DNA of 64,000 nucleotides from Nostocoides sp. HKS02 (GTDB lineage Bacteria > Actinomycetota > Actinomycetes > Actinomycetales > Dermatophilaceae), in contig NZ_CP046121.1 of NCBI RefSeq assembly GCF_009707485.1, positions 1,922,001 to 1,986,000 on the forward strand, read 5' to 3'. Under the pieces are notes generated by a model, which saw nothing but the letters and a program-made list of their open reading frames with translations, did not search any database and was not told where the DNA came from. The translations under genes were made by a program, and so were the position numbers. Position 1 is the stretch's first letter; each line of letters opens with the position of its first letter. Of this stretch, positions 59,314-64,000 are shown piece after piece.

Positions 59314-60153
59314 ATGAGCACCCAGCTGGCTTTCGCGGCGACCGCGGGCATGCTCGCCGCGTTCAACCCGTGCGGGTTCGCCCTCCTGCCCGGATACCTG
59401 ACCATGTTCCTTGCTCACCCGCCATCCCGAAGATCAGTGGTTGGCCGCGCAGTCCTGGTCGGGGCCGCGGTGACCACGGGCTTCGTTGCCGTGTTCGGTG
59501 CCGTCGGCGGCGCCATCGCCGCGCTGTCCCTGACCCTGGGTCCGTGGCTTGCCGTCGTCACCCTCGTCGCTGGGGTCGCACTCCTCGTCGTCGGCGCGAC
59601 GCAGGTCCTGGGTCGCGACATCTGGGTGCCCTTCCCCCGGTCACGGCTGCCCGTCAACGGCACCGTGGCGGGCATGGCCGCCTACGGCATCGTCTACGCC
59701 ATGGTGTCCCTGTCCTGCACGCTGCCCGTGTTTGGGGCCGCGGTCGTCTCCGCGTTCGCTGGCCCCGGTCCAACCTTTGCCGGGGGCGCCCTGTCCGCGG
59801 CGGCGTACGCGGTCGGGATGGGTCTGGTCATGGTCACCCTCGCCCTGGTTGTCGGGCTCCTCGGCCAGGACGCGATCGCCCGGACGCGCGGCTGGGTCAG
59901 GCACGTCGGGCGAGCCTCGGGAGTCATGGTGCTCGCCGCGGCCGCATACGTGCTCTGGTACGGCTGGGTGGAGCTGGCAACAGACCGGGGCGCCACGGTC
60001 AGCCCGGGTCCGGTGACATTGGTGTCCGCCGCCTCCGGCCGGGTCAGCCAGCTCGTCACCGACAGGGGCGCTGGAGCAACATTGCTCGCGCTCGCCTGTG
60101 GTCTGGCCGCGGCGGCTGGCGCGACCTTCGTCACCCGACGTCGCAGAGGCTGA
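59314..60153 (+). CDS. ccdA: CcdA/DsbD-type transmembrane electron carrier
   Basis: A 279-residue membrane protein with about six to seven helices. The paired cysteines appear as AFNPCGFALLPGYL and VSLSCTLPVFG, the CcdA pattern for moving reducing power from cytosolic thioredoxin across the membrane. It lies just after the TlpA-like lipoprotein gene, its likely substrate. ATG 59314 begins at the homology; the ribosome site is weak. Confidence 0.92.
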   Translation: MSTQLAFAATAGMLAAFNPCGFALLPGYLTMFLAHPPSRRSVVGRAVLVGAAVTTGFVAVFGAVGGAIAALSLTLGPWLAVVTLVAGVALLVVGATQVLGRDIWVPFPRSRLPVNGTVAGMAAYGIVYAMVSLSCTLPVFGAAVVSAFAGPGPTFAGGALSAAAYAVGMGLVMVTLALVVGLLGQDAIARTRGWVRHVGRASGVMVLAAAAYVLWYGWVELATDRGATVSPGPVTLVSAASGRVSQLVTDRGAGATLLALACGLAAAAGATFVTRRRRG

Positions 60154-60207
60154 GCGGGCTCAGACTTCCAGGTGTCGTCGTGGGAGCGGCGTGATGGCGT
60201 ACCGGTC

Positions 60208-60301
60208 TGTGCGATTATCCGCACACCGACGTTGGATGCGGCTAGTGTGTTGATATTGGCACAACGCTCCGGGTCGCGTACAGTGTGCGATTATCCACAC
60301 A
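60208..60301 (+). promoter_or_regulatory. hipBA promoter with three operators 38 bp apart
   Basis: TGTG-N10-CACA occurs at 60208-60225, 60246-60263 and 60284-60301, exactly 38 bp apart. The outer two share TGTGCGATTATCC(G/A)CACA. A promoter TTGGCA (60256-60261), 17 nt, TACAGT (60279-60284) overlaps the second and third copies. HipB-type repressors bind such repeats. Confidence 0.75.
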
Positions 60302-60314
60302 GCCAGGAGGGATC

Positions 60315-60566
60315 ATGGCCCGTCAGATGCTCGTGCGGTCCGGGGCGGACCTGGGCGCTGCTGTGGCTGAGGCACGTCGGCTTCGCGGACAGACCCAGGA
60401 CCAGCTTGCGGCGGCGGCTGGCGTCGAACGCAGCTACCTGGCCAAGCTTGAGGCAGGGGCCAGCGTTCTGCTCCTGGATCGGGCACTGAAGCTGCTGCGC
60501 CGCCTGGGCGCGGAGGTCGTCGTCCAGTTGTCAGACGCTTCCGCGGCCGTGGAGCCGCGGCCGTGA
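60315..60566 (+). CDS. hipB: HipB-like antitoxin/repressor
   Basis: An 83-residue XRE helix-turn-helix protein (LRGQTQDQLAAAAGVERSYLAKLEAG), the antitoxin partner that binds HipA and represses the operon. AGGAGG precedes ATG 60315, 13 bases after the third operator. The stop overlaps the hipA start (GTGA), coupling the two. Confidence 0.9.
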   Translation: MARQMLVRSGADLGAAVAEARRLRGQTQDQLAAAAGVERSYLAKLEAGASVLLLDRALKLLRRLGAEVVVQLSDASAAVEPRP

Positions 60567-61798
60567 AGGCGCGGACACTGTCGGTATGGCGCGACGGGAC
60601 CCGTATCGCCGAGCTGGTCGCCCGCAGGCCGGGGAAGGTCGAATGCCGGTACACCGACGAAGCCCTCGACGCGTGGCCGGGCAACGTCCCGCTCATGTCG
60701 TGCTCGCTGCCTCTGCGCACCGGACGTCTTCAGGCGTGGGCGTTCACCACCGGCCTGCTCCCTGAAGGGCAGCACCGGCAGGCCATGGCCGGGCTGGCCG
60801 GGGTCCCGACCCATGACGTCATCGGGATGCTGGCCCGCTTTGGGCGCGACGTCGCCGGTGCGCTGGTCATCAGCGACGTCGACCCGCCGGTCAGGGACGG
60901 CAGCGTCGACCCATACAGCGCAGCCGACCTGGAAGTGGCGGTCGCCGAGCTCGCCGACCACCCCCTGGGCCTGTACGAGGACTCCGAGCTGTCCATCGCT
61001 GGACTGGCCGACAAGATGCTGCTGGCGCAGACCGCCCCGGGCCGCTACGGGCGCCCGCGGCACGGCGCGCCCTCAACCCACATTCTCAAGGTCGACGACC
61101 GAACCCGCACAGGGCTGGTCCGCGCCGAACACGCATGCCTCGAGCTTGCCCGGTCCGTGGGTGTGCCGGCCGCGGCCAGTGAGCTGATGCCGGTCGGGGA
61201 CACCGAATGCATCATCGTGACCCGCTACGACCGGCGCATCACCGAAGCCGGTGTGGAGCGGGTCCACCAGGAGGACGCGTGCCAGGCGCTGGGCATCGAC
61301 CCGGAGGGCAACCAGCGGAAGGCGAAGTACGAGCGACATGGCGGCCCGTCCCTGGCTGACGTGGCAGGGGTTCTCGAGCGGTGGGCGGCCGACCCGGACG
61401 CGCAGCTACGTGCGCTGCTGAGGGCGGCCGCGTTCACAGTGCTCATCGGCAATGCGGACGCGCACGGCAAGAACGTGTCGCTGCTGCACCCTCAGCCCGG
61501 TCAGGTGGCCTTGGCGCCGTTGTACGACACCGTCCCCACGGCGATGTGGCCCAAGCTGCGCAGGGAGGCTGCGATGGCGGTCAACGGCCGCTGGCACCTG
61601 CCGGCGATCACCCAAGCGGACCTGGTCGCCGAAGCCGCCGCCTGGGGACTGTCACCCGTACGCGCACAGGAGATGGTCGTCGAGCTCGCGGAGGCTGTCC
61701 GCACGGCTGCGGGTGCCGGTCTGCGTGCGGCTGAGGGGTCCACCTTGAGCGAGACGGTCGCCGCCCGCGCGGACAAGCTTCTGACGTCACCGCGCTGA
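60563..61798 (+). CDS. hipA: HipA-family serine/threonine kinase toxin
   Basis: A 411-residue HipA kinase. The N-terminal subdomain runs to about 110 (WAFTTGLLPEGQHRQAMA). The phosphate-binding/autophosphorylation segment is LSIAGLADKMLLA, the catalytic loop IGNADAHGKNVSLLH and the metal motif LYDTVPTAM. Family members phosphorylate glutamyl-tRNA synthetase or other translation targets and cause dormancy. GTG 60563 overlaps the hipB stop. All key residues appear intact. Confidence 0.92.
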   Translation: MKARTLSVWRDGTRIAELVARRPGKVECRYTDEALDAWPGNVPLMSCSLPLRTGRLQAWAFTTGLLPEGQHRQAMAGLAGVPTHDVIGMLARFGRDVAGALVISDVDPPVRDGSVDPYSAADLEVAVAELADHPLGLYEDSELSIAGLADKMLLAQTAPGRYGRPRHGAPSTHILKVDDRTRTGLVRAEHACLELARSVGVPAAASELMPVGDTECIIVTRYDRRITEAGVERVHQEDACQALGIDPEGNQRKAKYERHGGPSLADVAGVLERWAADPDAQLRALLRAAAFTVLIGNADAHGKNVSLLHPQPGQVALAPLYDTVPTAMWPKLRREAAMAVNGRWHLPAITQADLVAEAAAWGLSPVRAQEMVVELAEAVRTAAGAGLRAAEGSTLSETVAARADKLLTSPR

Positions 61799-62535
61799 GC
61801 TGCCTAGGGGCCCACTTGCCGCCGGGTGCGGCCGCGGGGGGCTCAGTGCGGCGAGCCCTGCATCGCCGCGCGAGTGTGGCGCGTCCGGCGGCCGCTGCTG
61901 AGCAACGCCATCAGGCAGACAGCGGTCGCTGTCGGTAGGCAGGCGACGAAACACCGTGCCGACGCCCCATAGGTCACTGGCCCTCCAAAGGCGCCGAGGG
62001 TCAGCGGGGCCCAGCCGCCAGCCAAAGGTCGGGATGCCGCTGACCCCGCCCGACCTACGGCGCCGGTCCGAACCAGACCGCCAAGACACACCGGCTGAAC
62101 GCCGCAGTCTCCGGTCAGCGACGGCCTTCGGGCGTGGTGCCGCACGCAGCTCGACCCCGTCACCTTGAGGGTGACGGGGTCGAGCCGATGGTGAACTTGC
62201 CCACCGGTGCACTTCGATTCCGGGGTGGGTCCAGTTCGGGAACCGGGAATCAGCCGGTTGTGCCCGCATGGTGGTTGCGACGCTGCGCTGCGTCGACGAA
62301 CCGCGGGGGTGTCAGGTGACTCTTGCGCCACCTGACATGGAAGGTCCGGCGGTTGGTCGGCACGTCAATCAGGTCGCAGTGTGAACTGGATCACTGTGGT
62401 GACCTGCACCTGTGCTTGGTCGGAGACGCGCGTTGTGCGCTCGTGGGATTGAAGGCCCTTCGAGTCGCTGTGGATCAGGGGCCACGCCTGTCCGGAGCCA
62501 GGGGATTCCCAGGGCGACGCGTGACTGAGGCAGCT
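61799..62535. other. Intergenic stretch around the hipA terminator
   Basis: Apart from the hairpin at 62150-62184, no gene was recognised. A minus-strand frame near 61850-62010 has a hydrophobic run (TATAVCLMALLSS) that may be a decayed membrane segment. Confidence 0.45.
62150..62184. terminator. Strong terminator hairpin downstream of hipA
   Basis: CTCGACCCCGTCACC (62150-62164) and GGTGACGGGGTCGAG (62170-62184) form a perfect 15-bp stem with a five-base loop, usable from both directions. Confidence 0.7.
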
Positions 62536-63411
62536 TCATCCGGCGAGGACTTGGGTTGCGTTGGCCCTTGGGGGTATGGGGTGGGCGGCGTCATAGCCGG
62601 ACAACGCCACGCCGGTGGGAAGTGTGGTGGCGTGGAAGATGATTCGGCCGCGGTGGGCGACGGCGTGCGCGCGCGGCGAGCCGGTGCGTTGTTCCCGGTC
62701 CGCGATGTCGCGTCGAACGCTGCGCCATCTGGTGCTGCCTGCGGATGGGTACCCGTTGGCCTCGAGCCGGGCGCAGAGCTCCATCAGGTCGATGCCGCGG
62801 CGTTCGAGCTTGCTGGCTCGTTGGATGATGCGAGTAGCGGCTTCGCGACAGTTCGGAGCCGGCGCTGGCCACGGATTCTCCCAGCACCCGAGTGCGCGGG
62901 TCCAGATGAGCTGAGCGATCGTGTCGCCGAGTGTGACGGCGGCCGCCAGACGCTGGGGGGTTAGGCGGGCGGCGGCGGTCTGGGCTGAGCTGTGCGTGTT
63001 GGTGAGGGCGAGGGAGCCCATGTCGGTGGCCAGTCGGGCGATGACGCGTGCTTCGGTGACGGAGAGCTCGTCGGGGTCGTAGGGCTGGCTGCGGTGCAGC
63101 AGGATCATGGCGTGGGGGTCGATGGCCCGCTGGGCGAGCACCCAGTAGCGCCATGAGGTTCCGGCTCGGCCTGTGAGCGCGTCGGACTTGCCGACGTACC
63201 CACCGATGAACGGGCTTTGCGCGGTGGGCGGGAGGTCGATGCGAGGGCCGACGAACGCGTAGAGGGTTGAGCCGTCGACGGCTGCGCGGCGCAGGGCGGC
63301 CGCGAACGGGACCTGGGGTACGAAGTGCAGGACGCCTCCGTCGTGGAGGGGTATCTGCCGGGCGGTGATGTCGGGCAGCGGTCGGTGCGCTACGTGGTCG
63401 AGCGGGTGCAT
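62536..63411 (-). CDS. Possible GIY-YIG-fold protein
   Basis: A 291-residue protein. Residues ~40-130 contain GSTLYAFVG, PFIGGYVGKSDALTGRAG, HAMILLHRSQ and ELSVTEARVIARL, which fits a GIY-YIG nuclease-like fold (two strands with Y..G, Arg, then Glu helix). The C-terminal half is helical with TRIIQRASKLERRGIDL. ATG 63411 has AGGAGG. Such proteins occur in mobile DNA and restriction contexts. The assignment is moderate. Confidence 0.65.
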   Translation of the reverse strand: MHPLDHVAHRPLPDITARQIPLHDGGVLHFVPQVPFAAALRRAAVDGSTLYAFVGPRIDLPPTAQSPFIGGYVGKSDALTGRAGTSWRYWVLAQRAIDPHAMILLHRSQPYDPDELSVTEARVIARLATDMGSLALTNTHSSAQTAAARLTPQRLAAAVTLGDTIAQLIWTRALGCWENPWPAPAPNCREAATRIIQRASKLERRGIDLMELCARLEANGYPSAGSTRWRSVRRDIADREQRTGSPRAHAVAHRGRIIFHATTLPTGVALSGYDAAHPIPPRANATQVLAG

Positions 63412-63663
63412 GGGTGTCCTCCTGTCGCTTGGTGTCTGCAATGCAAGGCGACGGGCAGGACAGGGGCTTGATCGGTCAGGCGTGTGACAGGTGCCGGTGG
63501 CGGAGCAGCCGTGAGCGTACGAGGCAGGCGCGGGCATCGGACGTGCCCGGCGGGGTGGCCCGCACTCCGGACTGGCGGGGTGATTGACGTCGCGGGGCAG
63601 ATGAGGACCTTCGGGGTTTCGCCGCGCTAGCGGTTCGATCCCGACACTGCTCTAGGAGAAAGC

Positions 63664-63834
63664 ATGACGATCTACGACGATCGCAATGAGGTGACCATCG
63701 TGGTGCGCCTGCCCGCAAGCCTGCGCGACGCCATCAAGGCCCGCGCCGCCATGGAGGACCGCAGCGTTGCTTCATTGTTGCGCCTCGCTGCCCGTGACTA
63801 CCTGGCGAGCCTGCCTGCGGTGGGGCAGTCATGA
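63664..63834 (+). CDS. Ribbon-helix-helix (CopG/Arc-type) DNA-binding protein
   Basis: A 56-residue protein with the N-terminal strand EVTIVVRLPASLRDAIKARA and the helix pair VASLLRLAARDYLAS, the classic RHH fold of antitoxins and plasmid/phage repressors. CTAGGAG lies before ATG 63664. It overlaps the next gene as ATGA, consistent with a two-gene operon in which it is the repressor. Confidence 0.85.
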   Translation: MTIYDDRNEVTIVVRLPASLRDAIKARAAMEDRSVASLLRLAARDYLASLPAVGQS

Positions 63835-64000
63835 GCATTCGCGTCTGCCCTGGGGACGTCGGGGCACCGGAGGTCATCGACCTGCTTTCCGCTAGCCGGG
63901 AGCGGGATGCGTATGAGCTGCTCGGCCAGCTCCGGCTGGCGCGAATGCTTCGGTTCCGTAAGGAGGAACCTGAGTTCGACCGGACGGCCCTGTACGGGTT
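63831..64000 (+). CDS. Unidentified gene, cut by window edge
   Basis: The frame starts at ATG 63831 overlapping the RHH gene's stop. The visible ~56 residues (MSIRVCPGDVGAPEVIDLL, YELLGQLRLARMLRF) show no motif I recognise. From its position it may be the partner toxin or a mobile-element protein. Confidence 0.7.
   Translation, partial: MSIRVCPGDVGAPEVIDLLSASRERDAYELLGQLRLARMLRFRKEEPEFDRTALYG

Noticed and set aside
61843-62331. 162-codon minus-strand frame downstream of hipA
   Set aside because: It runs through the strong terminator hairpin and only a short hydrophobic stretch looks protein-like; no start signal is present.
63626-63652. T-arm-like sequence GGTTCGATCCC suggesting a tRNA
   Set aside because: Only three stem pairs form around the loop, and no acceptor, anticodon arm or CCA can be placed nearby.
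1-64000. CRISPR arrays, rRNA operons or complete tRNA genes
   Set aside because: No regularly spaced identical repeats, rRNA core sequence or full cloverleaf was found.

Overview
The window is high-GC actinobacterial chromosome. Indicators are the GC-biased third codon positions, GTG starts, a mycothiol-dependent enzyme, an F420-type PPOX protein, many GGAGG-led short operons and an actinobacterial flagellar locus. A member of the Intrasporangiaceae or a related actinomycete family is plausible, but nothing here proves the genus.

Left part (1-14.7 kb) reads as core genome. A leftward flagellar block runs sigma(FliA/WhiG type)-fliC-fliD-fliS-small chaperone-flgK-flgL, and the rightward operon flgN-fliW-csrA diverges from it. 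The same promoter pattern (CTCA, 16 nt, GCCGAT) stands before both fliC and flgN, so the sigma gene probably drives the flagellin and its own regulators. The fliC leader shows a hairpin with GGA in its loop and a GGA-rich Shine-Dalgarno, as expected for a CsrA-FliW-flagellin circuit. A secreted protein, a NarL-type two-component pair and a large membrane-embedded patatin-like protein follow.

At 14.69-14.76 kb there is an orphan terminator hairpin next to a 12-nt match to the 3' end of initiator tRNA, followed by a perfect 14-bp palindrome. I read this as a possible attachment-site scar. Everything to its right looks accessory: lone regulators, decayed IS3 and enzyme fragments, frameshifted genes and many small secreted proteins.

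Accessory part 1 (15-33.4 kb): an XRE/NB-ARC/TPR regulator beside SnoaL/NTF2-like and SRPBCC proteins. Next is a thiol/metalloid-like module with two ArsR-rhodanese regulators, an ArsM-like methyltransferase, a cupin, a second methyltransferase, an MBL-rhodanese protein and an MFS carrier. Four copies of ATTCAA-N8-TTGA(A/C) tie one ArsR-rhodanese regulator to a distant SnoaL-like gene. A TetR gene with its operator on its own start codon and a mycothiol-dependent MDMPI-type enzyme follow.

Accessory part 2 (34-64 kb): signalling and envelope genes. These include a histidine-kinase homologue without the phospho-acceptor histidine, two lipoproteins sharing a repeated C-terminal domain (one fused to a TRAP-type binding protein), a frameshifted kinase with its regulator, a lone receiver domain, an Ig-like surface protein, a GAF-SpoIIE phosphatase and an HD-GYP/LuxR protein. 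Then come a thioredoxin/HAD pair, TlpA-CcdA, a hipBA pair with three operators spaced exactly 38 bp, a possible GIY-YIG protein and a ribbon-helix-helix operon cut by the window edge. I found no rRNA, complete tRNA, CRISPR array or intact transposase.
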